DNA from: Fragilariopsis cylindrus CCMP1102
Taxonomy: Eukaryota; Bacillariophyta; Bacillariophyceae; Bacillariales; Bacillariaceae
Direction of reading: 5' to 3'
NCBI GenBank assembly: GCA_900095095.1
Contig: FMBT01000606.1
Span: 1-37,673 of the forward strand
DNA: 37,673 bases
This document shows positions 1 through 8,925 of the stretch, one piece after another (position 1 is the stretch's first letter; each line of letters opens with the position of its first letter). The translations under genes and the position numbers were made by a program. Below the pieces are notes generated by a model. The model had not been told where the DNA came from. It did not search any database and worked only from the letters and a program-made list of their open reading frames with translations.

Positions 1-580
1 AGGAACCACCACCACACACCGTTGGATTTTGATCGTTTACGTTTTCTCATTACTATTATTCTTCGACGTGCTTCTTTCTGTTGTTGTTCTCTACGTTGCA
101 TTGCTTTTTTTTCTTTTTCATTGACTTTTTTATGACAATACCTTGTCATAATCCTTGATGAATTTTTCAGTTTCACGTACATGTTGTTTCCGAAATTTTT
201 GTAGATGTGATTTCAATCGTTCACCTGTCATTTCTTTTTAATGTATTCAATATCACTATACTCAACATCCTTTTGTTGTATTTTGTTCTCAATCTCGTTT
301 TTGTTTTTGTTTTTTTGTGCCATTATTATTATTCGAATTTGATTCCCAGTAACATCAGTGTTGTCTTCTTTATTGCCATCATTAAATCTATTTTTTGTAA
401 TCATTCGTTCAGCAATAACAGCCCGGTGATGATCTTTTAATACCAGTTTGGAATAAGCTGTACAAAATCACGATGTAAATCGTCATCCCATAGTACTGTA
501 TTTGAGTTTTTGGTAGACGACGATGCTTTGCCATTGCCGCTCTCCTCCTTTGCCATCGAAGGCGAATACTTGTACGGCAT
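1..580 (-). CDS. MYB-like (SHAQKYF/SHLQKFR class) transcription factor, 3' end outside window, frame broken
   Basis: Read on the minus strand from an ATG at 580-578, three frames joined in order carry a recognisable single-repeat MYB domain. The first segment (580 to about 455) contains LWDDDLHRDFVQLI, the first helix with the conserved Trp and the LH-x-x-F-V pattern. The second (about 455 to 230) continues KDHHRAVIAERMI and an Asn/Lys-rich linker. The third (about 230 to 140) carries LTGERLKSHLQKFRKQ, the signature third helix of the SHLQKYR/SHAQKYF class. A fourth, Lys/Arg/Glu/Gln-rich stretch runs off the left edge. The frame changes fit a missing base near 452 and near 231 and an extra base near 135. 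The family binds DNA in the nucleus and is numerous in diatoms and plants. The start is the first in-frame ATG after a stop; an ATG about 25 bases further in is possible. The family call is fairly secure; the target genes are unknown. Confidence 0.7.
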
Positions 581-2131
581 TACTCGCGTATCACGTCCTC
601 TCCTGAACGGTGTCGAGTCGAGTCAAGTCAAGTCAAGTCAAATCAAATTGTGGGCTGTTGAGCGACCAACTACTCGAACGGGACAGGCGTTGCGTTACCA
701 ATTTGTGATTGCGTTTCCTAGTGGATTGAGTGAGTCTAATAATTGTGCGACAGCGATTGGGAATGGATTCCAAAAAAAATCCTACTATCTTTCTTATAGC
801 TAATATAAAGGTGAGTTGAATGTTGAATGTTGAAGATCGATATCTTCTCTTGACTTTAAAAGAGCTTCGGCATGCAGACTGATAGTGCAGCTTTCGGATG
901 CGTTTTCTCCTTGAGGGTGGATTGAAAATGCCCAAGTGATTTACGGATGGTTTCGAATAATCTCTCTTCTCTCTAGTAAAGAGCTGAGTGAGAAGAAACG
1001 AATGTTGCTTATGGGTGAGATATTTCCACTACGTCCTGGGTCACAGTTCAATGTACTAGGCGACTTCTGCCTACTAGTGTACCAGTGCGGTTTCTTATCT
1101 GCCTATTGCCTTTGCTACTTCCTCCGTGCAACGCATGGTTGTCCACGAGGATGCCAATAGAAAAGTAGAAAGAAAAGAGAAGCGCGATGAAGTAGTTTAT
1201 GCATTTACGTGAATCTTGATCCGTCACATGCGTTTGATGAATTTTTATAGAATCTTGGGTGGTTTTGCTTGTGAGAAAAAAAAGAGTGGGCCCTTCCGTT
1301 AGTTTAAAATAGAACTAATTTAGCTCTAGAATCAGTCGTGTTCGTAATGAAAATAAGCGGTTCATAAAAGCGTGGATGTTAGCGCTATAATGTTTTAGGG
1401 GAGGGGATAATAATAAGACATATTAGGGGTAAAAACATAAAAGGGAACAAGAACGCTCTTTCGATCTTTCACATTACATACCGGCACTGTAACGTTACTG
1501 TATCACAAATCACAAATGATCGTGCCATCAAAAACAGTAGACACGAGGAATAGCTTGACGACGAACTCACCAAAGTACGGCAAGTAAATAATATGCCTTC
1601 TCTCAGATCTACGGCAAGGAGGTGCGCAACTTTATATATATTTGAACATCATTTATTTGTCAACTCAAAGAATAGAATTACAGCAAGCTAGCACCCGAAC
1701 ATAATCAAAATCTGAATCACTCATCAAGACCACGATCACATTATCGAATCCCATTGTTAGAGTACAGCTGAGCACCATACGGTACTGATTCATTTTCTCT
1801 TAAAAGAAGTTGAAATACCGTACCTAAAGTTAAAATTATACATGCACTAGCCTACTCTAGCTAGCTAAAGTTAGTACTGTGCGTTGCGACACACTAAGAA
1901 TTGATGTTTATATTTATAATGATTTAAACTCTATGTGGATAAAACTTTAGTTGCATAAACAAATAACAGCACGAATATCGATAGCATCATATTTTTGATG
2001 TTTAGATGACACTACGGTCCCATAATTGATACGATAATTTCTACTAAAGATATGACTATAGATGGCATCCCCCACGTTGCTTGTATATTAGGAAATTGCT
2101 CTATCCGTCAGCAACAGACAGTATTGTTCTC
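581..2131. other. Intergenic region, no supported gene
   Basis: This stretch lies between the 5' end of the MYB-like gene and the 3' end of the armadillo-like gene. Open frames of 70-100 codons exist on both strands but have no family motif and unnatural composition. A short direct repeat (TCAAG/TCGAG units) occurs at about 617-643, in the likely 5' leader of the MYB gene. I see no RNA gene. Confidence 0.6.
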
Positions 2132-3643
2132 TCACCTAGAACAAATTTTGGCAACGAGATTGCGTACTCTATCTTTCACGTGGCGTGTATCATCTCGTTC
2201 TAACAGTGGAACTAGTGCTCCCAGTACACCTGCCTTTTCAATAGTCGACTTGTTTTCAATAGCATCCGTTGCTTTTTCTAACAAGGTGATAGCGGTAAAT
2301 GTAAAGGAAGGAAATTCCTTGAGGGCTACCGCCAACAAAGGTAGAACACTTTGGAAGTCAGAGGCTTGGGTGAGTAGATTATTACTACTGAGATCCGTGA
2401 GCATACGTAAAGCACACCTCATCAATTTGTCGTCACGAAAGTTACACGAACCATCGTCCATTTTGAATACCTCTACCGTCTTTGGAATGATTCCTTTCTT
2501 CCTAATCTCTCCCTTTACCACATGGTCCTTCATATCTGTACTAATTTTAGACGCTTTCCCCAGAATTAAAAATGCATTAGACATGATATCAAGAGAAGTT
2601 CGATCATCACGACCTTGGATCTTGGTTAATAGATCGAGACAAGACTCCACTATGGAATTGAATCGATCCTTGAACGATATTGAGGTAGTATCAATCTTGG
2701 TCCTAACGGCACTCCTATCAACAGGAAACAAAGAACCAACTGTACACAAAAATATGGTGTCAAATAGGCCCCAAATACTCTCCAAAGCTTCCAATTTCGG
2801 TCCGTTAAGGTTACCTTCAACGAACTTATTACTCGACTGCAATAAGATCTCTATTCCACCATGATTAAATATTATATTTGTACCTTCTCCATACTTCGGA
2901 TGGTAACAATCATATACAGTTCCATAAACAACTGACATTGCATTTTTGACACACTCTGCATCATTAGAAAATTTCTCAACGAAATCTAAAACAATCTGAA
3001 GCCCAGCATATTTATAGAAGTAATCATTGAACCATAAATCATCACTGTAAGTATCTTTGATATCGTTCCACTGAAGTAGTCTATGCAACGCTTGTAAAGA
3101 TTCATCTCGAGAAGAATGATCTGTGTCCACAAGTTTATATAGCTCTTTCTTGAGTTCATCTTTAGTTGGTAAACGTGTTGGTACGTTATCGCCCTCGCTA
3201 TTGTTGATGTCACCGTTATCACTGCTCTCTTTACTTTTGATGATACTATTATTGTTGGAAGTGATGTTGTTCTTAATGGTAGAGGAGGCAGTACTGGTGG
3301 CGGCGACAGCCGTTGCTTTGATGACAGCGTTGGATTGAGACGCAGCGGTCGTCCTTGATGGTGCTACCACGTCATTCATCATAGTAGTAGTAGTAGTAGT
3401 AGCCGAACCGGATACAACATTGTTAGAATTGGTTGTAGAAGTACGCGGACGCTTTGAATCTATCTCTGCTTCGCCACCATTATCTGTTTGTTCTTGTTTC
3501 ACTCGACCGGTTATAACATTGTTAGAATTGGTTGTAGAAGTACGCGGACGCTTTTTTGAATATCTCTCTTCTTCGGCATCATTATCTGTTTGTTCTTGTT
3601 TCACTCGTAATGTTGCTTTTCCTCCTTTACCGCATTCCGACAT
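2132..3643 (-). CDS. Armadillo-like helical-repeat protein with duplicated N-terminal module (503 aa)
   Basis: A single uninterrupted 503-codon frame starts at ATG 3643-3641. Residues 1-80 hold two near-identical modules, each with RVKQEQTDN followed by a basic KRPRTSTTNSNNV block. V-K-Q-E fits the sumoylation consensus (hydrophobic-K-x-E) and KRPR is a plausible nuclear import signal. Residues 80-150 are Ser/Thr/Asn-rich and probably disordered. From about 155 to the end the sequence is alpha-helical with repeating Leu-rich helices, for example ALHRLLQWNDI and GVLGALVPLLERDDTRHVKD, typical of ARM-like solenoids that bind protein partners. I do not recognise a named ortholog; beta-catenin-like protein 1 was considered but its motifs are absent. 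It is divergent from mitochondrial HSP70, with 748 bp between the start codons. Nuclear location is inferred from the basic blocks. Confidence 0.85.
   Translation of the reverse strand: MSECGKGGKATLRVKQEQTDNDAEEERYSKKRPRTSTTNSNNVITGRVKQEQTDNGGEAEIDSKRPRTSTTNSNNVVSGSATTTTTTMMNDVVAPSRTTAASQSNAVIKATAVAATSTASSTIKNNITSNNNSIIKSKESSDNGDINNSEGDNVPTRLPTKDELKKELYKLVDTDHSSRDESLQALHRLLQWNDIKDTYSDDLWFNDYFYKYAGLQIVLDFVEKFSNDAECVKNAMSVVYGTVYDCYHPKYGEGTNIIFNHGGIEILLQSSNKFVEGNLNGPKLEALESIWGLFDTIFLCTVGSLFPVDRSAVRTKIDTTSISFKDRFNSIVESCLDLLTKIQGRDDRTSLDIMSNAFLILGKASKISTDMKDHVVKGEIRKKGIIPKTVEVFKMDDGSCNFRDDKLMRCALRMLTDLSSNNLLTQASDFQSVLPLLAVALKEFPSFTFTAITLLEKATDAIENKSTIEKAGVLGALVPLLERDDTRHVKDRVRNLVAKICSR
3407..3607 (-). 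repeat. About 100-bp coding tandem duplication
   Basis: Two direct copies, about 3407-3506 and 3507-3607, each begin with CCGG and a TTAGAATTGG core and end with TTCTTGTTTCACTCG. They encode the duplicated SUMO/NLS-like module of the armadillo-like protein. The copies differ by a small in-frame indel and a few substitutions, so the duplication is fairly recent and has kept the reading frame. Confidence 0.9.
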
Positions 3644-4391
3644 TTTGACTTAGTTTTCTTTTCTGTTTAAAAAGCTCGCTACTTTTTGATTCTGTGAGAG
3701 AACGATGATGAGAGTATGTTCCCTATTTGTTGCTCTGCGTTTCCGCTTTTCCTTTTCCAAGCACTACAGTACGTTGTTTCTGCTGTTGTTGTTGTTGTTG
3801 TTGACACTTGATTTGAAATGCTTGTTTCGAGAGTGATTTTGATTTTTATGAAGGATACTGTACATCTTTCGCGCGCTTTCCAAACATGCGCACCACCGTC
3901 TTGCCATCCATCTTCACAACTTACTTGTACTTCAATTGCACGACACTCAGCCAACCATAGCCACCAGCCACAAACTTTTAAAAAAAAATGATGGCGAAGC
4001 TCTTTTAGAAAAAAGAAGAATGAGTGGCGAAGGACTCAACACATGACGCAGTAATCGTTACTCAGATCACTAGAGACCAGCTAGTAAGACTGAAAATTTG
4101 CTTTCAATTTTTTCTTCGAAAATCCACCTCAGCACAAAGCGCGCTCATTTTTTGTGACTGGCTATGAGAGGAACCCCCAAACACAAACACACTCACCGCA
4201 CGTTTTTCAATAGTACATATTAGTAAAACGACGACGACACGACCTAATCATTCTCAATAATAGCACATAACCAACCTCAGAGGCTATTACAATTACTATC
4301 TTCTAGTCAAAATTCATTCCATTCCATTTCATTTCTTAAAAAGGCAGACCACACTAGTAAACATAACAAATAAGACGAGAAAAACAAAATT
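3644..4391. promoter_or_regulatory. Divergent promoter region (armadillo-like gene / mitochondrial HSP70)
   Basis: The 748 bp separate two divergently transcribed start codons and must hold both promoters. The DNA is AT-rich with a CTGTTGTTG-type repeat at about 3780-3800. By eye I find no perfect alternating nGAAnnTTCn triplet, so heat-shock control of the HSP70 is not demonstrated. Tandem ATTCC/TTCATT units lie just upstream of the HSP70 start, at about 4310-4335. Confidence 0.4.
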
Positions 4392-7232
4392 ATGTTATCT
4401 TCAGCAATTTTACGACGAAGTGGTGTTGCGTTAGGCGCAAGCGCAAGTAAAAAGACTCTTGGTAGTGCTATTGCTAGTAGTAATGGCGTAGTATCTCGTC
4501 GATTCAAATCAGATGATGTTGGTGATGTGATTGGTATTGATTTAGGTACCACTAATTCTTGTGTTTCTATTATGGTGCGTATAATATGATATAATACTAA
4601 ATAAATCAATAAATATTTTATTATTTGTTTTGAATGATGAATAGAATAGAAATGAATTTGGAACGGTAGGAGTGGAGAGAGAGAGAGAGAGAAAGATGAA
4701 TGGATGAACGGACACCGGGATTTGAATGAATGTGGTGGGACGGAGCAGATGAGAATTATGACAACGACGACACCGACGACGAATACGAAGTGGCGTTTTT
4801 AAGACGGTGTGAGAGAAAAGCGAAGGAGAAGATTGATTCATTCCACAATATTTCACAGATAAAAAAATAGAATTTGAAATAAATTGATGTGAATTGTGAA
4901 TGAATGAAAAAAAATCTGATCCTATCGTCGTCGTCGTCGTCTGGTCTGGTGATGACGGTGTCATTCTCAGCTCAGCTTAGCTCAGCTGTTTCTCTTGAAT
5001 TGACTCGACCATATTCAAAAAAGGCTTTGTATCCGTCCCCCGTTCCGTCGAGCTCGGTCCTGTTGTCGTTTCTGCTTTATAAAAGTTTGGCCTGGCATGA
5101 CATGACATACCATGACAGCAGATACTGCACCGAGACATGAGTCATCACCATCGCTGATCTCTCTCTCTCTCTCCTTCCTGTGCTGTCATCATTATTTTGA
5201 TTTCTCGTCTCATCTTGATTTGGATTTCGTTTCGTTTTATTGTGGTATAATATTGTATATTGTACTTACCACCTGCGCTTTCTCCTTCCTTTTTTCTCTA
5301 CTATAATATATATATAACAGGAAGGACGAACAGCACGTGTTATTGAAAATTCCGAAGGTGCACGAACCACACCATCAGTTGTTGCATTTGTTCATCAAGA
5401 TGGTGGTGAATCAGAACGATTGGTGGGTATGGCAGCGAAACGACAGGCGGTCACCAATCCTGAAAATACGATGTATGCCGTCAAACGTTTAATTGGACGT
5501 GGATTTTTGGATAAGGAAGTGAAAACTATTCAAGGGTTAGTACCCTATGATATTGTGAAAAGTGATCATAATAATGATGCGTGGGTGGCTGACACGAAGG
5601 GTACCAAGTATTCACCCAGTCAAATTGGATCCATGGTCTTAGGTAAAATGAAAGAAACCGCAGAAGGATTTTTAGGACGTACGGTATCGAAAGCGGTGGT
5701 GACGGTTCCTGCCTACTTTAATGATAGTCAACGACAAGCGACGAAGGATGCTGGTCAAATTGCTGGATTAGATGTCTTACGTATTATTAATGAACCAACC
5801 GCGGCGGCATTAGCTTATGGTATGGATAAGGCAGATGGTAAAACTATTGTGGTGTTTGATTTAGGTGGTGGTACATTTGATGTTTCTGTCTTAGAAATTC
5901 AAGGTGGTGTCTTTGAAGTTAAAGCCACGAATGGTGATACGATGTTAGGTGGTGAAGATTTTGATGAAGAATTATTAGGACATTTATTGAAAGAATTTAA
6001 AAAAGATTCCGGAATTTCTTTAGCTGGTGATAATTTAGCAATGCAACGTTTGCGGGAAGCTGCGGAAAAGGCGAAACGTGAATTAGATGGATTAGCGCAA
6101 ACAGATGTCTCACTTCCATTTATTACTGCGGATGCTACTGGACCAAAACATATGAATTCGAAAGTATCACGTGCCCAATTTGAAAATATGGTCCAACCGT
6201 TAGTCGATCGTACACTTGGTCCATGTAAGGGTTGTATTAAGGATGCTGATATTGATCTATCTGATATACATGAAATTATTTTAGTGGGTGGTATGACACG
6301 TATGCCGAAAGTCCAAGAAACTGTCGAAGAATTTTTCGGTAAAAAACCATCTCGGGGTGTCAATCCTGATGAGGTTGTTGCTATGGGTGCAGCTATTCAG
6401 GGTGGTGTCTTAAAGGGTGATGTGAAAGATATTCTGTTATTGGATGTTACACCATTATCATTAGGTATTGAAACATTGGGTGGTGTTATGACGAAATTAA
6501 TTCCACGTAATACTACTATTCCAACAAAGAAACAACAAACATTCAGTACAGCTGCTGATAATCAACCACAAGTACAAATTAAGGTCATGCAGGGTGAACG
6601 TGAAATGGCTGCTGACAATAAGAGTTTGGGTGAATTTGATTTAGTTGGTATTCCTCCAGCACCACGTGGCGTGCCACAAATTGAAATCTCATTTGATATC
6701 GATGCGGATGGTATTTTTGAATGTTAGCGGTAAAGATAAGGGTACCGGTAAGGAACAGAATATTATTATTAAATCAAGTGGTGGTTTATCGGATGATGAT
6801 ATTGAACAGATGGTCCGAGATGCTGAAAATAATGCCGAAGCCGATGCGAAACGTCGTCAATTAATTGAATCTAAGAATGAAATTGATTCATTGATTTACT
6901 CCACAGAAAAATCATTGACTGATAATGGTGATAAGCTTGATGATGAAACCAAGAAGGAGGTTGAAAAGGCTGTCGCCGAAGCAAAGGAAGTTAAAGATGG
7001 TGATGATTTAGATTTGATTAATACCAAGAAAGAAGCATTATCTCAATCCTCGATGAAGATTGGACAAGCAATGTATTCACAAGGTGATGCTGCTGCTGCC
7101 GAAGGTGATGAAAAGAAAGACGACGATGAGACTCAAGATGCTGAATTCACAGAAAAGAAGGAAGGTGATGATGATGAAGAAAAGAAGGACGATGATAAAT
7201 CTGCTGACAAAAAGGATGAAGAAAAGAAATAA
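4392..7232 (+). CDS. HSPA9/SSC1-like: Mitochondrial HSP70 (DnaK family), two exons, one frameshift
   Basis: This is the ATP-driven chaperone of the mitochondrial matrix and motor of protein import. Exon 1 (4392-4574) encodes a basic, Ser-rich presequence ending in RRF, then [13 protein letters not shown], the first phosphate-binding motif. Exon 2 (5321-7232) opens with [19 protein letters not shown] and carries [12 protein letters not shown] (phosphate 2), [14 protein letters not shown] (adenosine) and the substrate-binding domain. The GT-AG splice keeps frame exactly. At 6714-6718 a run of five T puts the frame into a TAG stop at 6725-6727. Dropping one T restores the expected DADGILNVS-type motif, and the rest (to 7232) supplies the C-terminal lid. 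The corrected length is 697 residues, normal for the family. The tail is unusually rich in Asp, Glu and Lys. An essential gene broken this way suggests a sequence error. Confidence 0.95.
4575..5320 (+). other. HSP70 intron, 746 nt
   Basis: The donor is GTGCGT after the codon for Met61 and the acceptor is TATATAACAG before GAAGGACG. The junction rebuilds the conserved SIM-EGR stretch of DnaK, so the boundaries are well supported. It is much longer than the other placed introns (139 and 189 nt). It contains a (GA)n run at about 4676-4694, a GTC/CGT triplet run at about 4925-4940, and AGCTCAGCTTAGCTCAGCT at about 4967-4985. An open frame on either strand inside it has no recognisable product. 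Confidence 0.93.
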
Positions 7233-7760
7233 AGTAAATTTTAGAAATTAATTAAAGAAAAAAAATTATTATAATATATTTTGATTGTATAACATTTGTA
7301 ATAGGTATGGTCGTATGCAGTAATGATGTTTTTCATTTCGACTCTGTCTAGAAATAACAAGGACCGCAAAATTAGTTCACGCACGGTAAATAAGGCATAC
7401 ATGCACGACAAATCAAAACAAATCCAACGAATAAACTACACTGCGATCAATTATTGTATAAAAAATAATAGGAGTTTACAACGTTACGTTGATTGATAAT
7501 TGATTGTGGTACTCGGTATGTGTAGTAGTATCTTTTACTAACGTAACGCATTTCTGCTGGTTAGTTAGTTTAGTGCGTAGTTTTTCTCTCTGCAAATGAG
7601 AAAATTAAAAAACATAAATCTAGATTAAATGTCTTCTATTTTTATTTTGTCGTTCAAGTCAATTAATTAATTTTGTTGTTTGTTATTGTTATTGTTATTG
7701 CCATCTATCCTACTAACGTTATTATTGTTACTGTCATTGCTACCATCCTGTTATCGTTGT

Positions 7761-7818
7761 TGCTGCATGGTGCTGCTGCATGGTGCTGCTGCATGGTGCT
7801 GCTGCATGGTGCTGCTGC
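7761..7818 (+). repeat. 13-bp minisatellite
   Basis: The unit TGCTGCTGCATGG is repeated in perfect tandem, with a shortened first unit and a trailing TGCTGCTGC: one partial copy, three full copies and one partial copy. Confidence 0.95.
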
Positions 7819-7926
7819 TTTATTTCTACTTTACTTTCAGCTACGAACGAATTTGCCGTTACAGTAGCTCGTGCCGTCCCGTCCCGTCCCTTTCGTTCGT
7901 GCGTCTACAGTAGCTGTGTTCTACAG

Positions 7927-7930
<4 letters not shown>

Positions 7931-7957
<27 letters not shown>
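7931..7957. repeat. (TA)n microsatellite
   Basis: An uninterrupted AT dinucleotide run of 27 bases, in the intergenic region 5' of the beta-roll gene. Confidence 0.97.
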
Positions 7958-8925
7958 CATTTGCAAAGAATCTTTGTAAGGAAGATAAGATAATAGAATA
8001 TAATATAATATAACAGGCGTGTTTGTTATGTTGAATCAAGATCAAGATCAAGTCAACGCTCTGATCGGATCATGTCATCACAAGTGACGTTGTATCCAAC
8101 GACGCCTACTAGTTGTCGCTGTTGTTGCCGTTGCCGTTACCGATGTCGCACTTCTTCTTCTTCTTCTTCTTCCAATAATCATAAATTCTTGTACGGTGTA
8201 GTAACAGTCGTGTTCGTGCTTCTACTGCTAGTACAGCAGTAAGCGTAATCATTCATTGCTCTATTCTACTTTGTTCTACTGTACATCAATGGACTACCGG
8301 TATAGTCCGCGCCAATATATTGATTTTTGATTGATTTAAGGCCATTCACGAGCATCTTAATTTTAATGACCCAAAAACAAAATATTAGTTAAAATCATTT
8401 ATGAAGCGAATTCTATGGGTCTTATACTAATAAGTAAAACCAAGAGCGATTTGTTCGGGTGTAATGTCTCACTCGAATACCGTACATCATTGGTCTTCGC
8501 CGATCTTGCGATTTTAGAACTAGTATTCTTGGTGGAATCTTTGTACGTTCTCTCTCGTACACGCACAGTACTAGTACCTTCCGAGGAATAGAAGAACCGT
8601 AGCGAAAGTACCGAAGATTCGTTGTTTAGCTAGAGCTAGCTGGTAGCTAGTACTGTCTAGCTACTGTCTAGCTACTGTGTATTGAAATTTACACGTGAGA
8701 GCAGTTACGTACTAGTACAATTACGTAACTTTTAACGTGTTGTGTTTACATACACCTGTTAGATCTGAACTTCATTTGTGTTGAAACCAGTTTCAAATCC
8801 CATCGTCAAGTCAATTGTCGGATCGCACTGTACAACAACATACTAGTACCTTCCTATCTTCTCCCTATAAGAAATTCTATTATCTCATCTTTTATTTTAA
8901 CAAGAAGTCTACTAACTAATACACA

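Larger units (their letters stand above)
7233..8925. other. Repeat-rich intergenic region
   Basis: There is no supported gene between HSP70 and the beta-roll protein. The region holds TTATTG units (about 7676-7702), a 13-bp minisatellite (7761-7818), a TA microsatellite (7931-7957), a CTT run (about 8150-8172) and CTAGCTACTGT units (about 8632-8680). Open frames over the CTGCTG tract are repeat translations. A TATA-like TATAAGAA at 8866-8873, 53 bases before the next ATG, may belong to the downstream gene's core promoter. Confidence 0.6.

Noticed and set aside
510..1160. Frames of 74-100 codons on both strands
   Set aside because: Non-ATG starts, no motif, and they overlap the real MYB-like coding or its leader.
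2052..2864. 270-codon plus-strand frame
   Set aside because: It is the antisense of the ARM-like gene, which has natural composition and repeat structure; the antisense has none.
4542..4964. 140-codon minus-strand frame inside the HSP70 intron
   Set aside because: Low-complexity translation of GA and CGT repeats with no motif; runs over the splice donor.
7673..8013. Overlapping small ORFs over CTGCTG and TA repeats
   Set aside because: Three frames are open only because of the repeats; no start context or motif.
8770..8810. TTTCAAATCCC stretch resembling a tRNA T-loop
   Set aside because: No pairing acceptor stem, D-loop or anticodon arm could be drawn around it.
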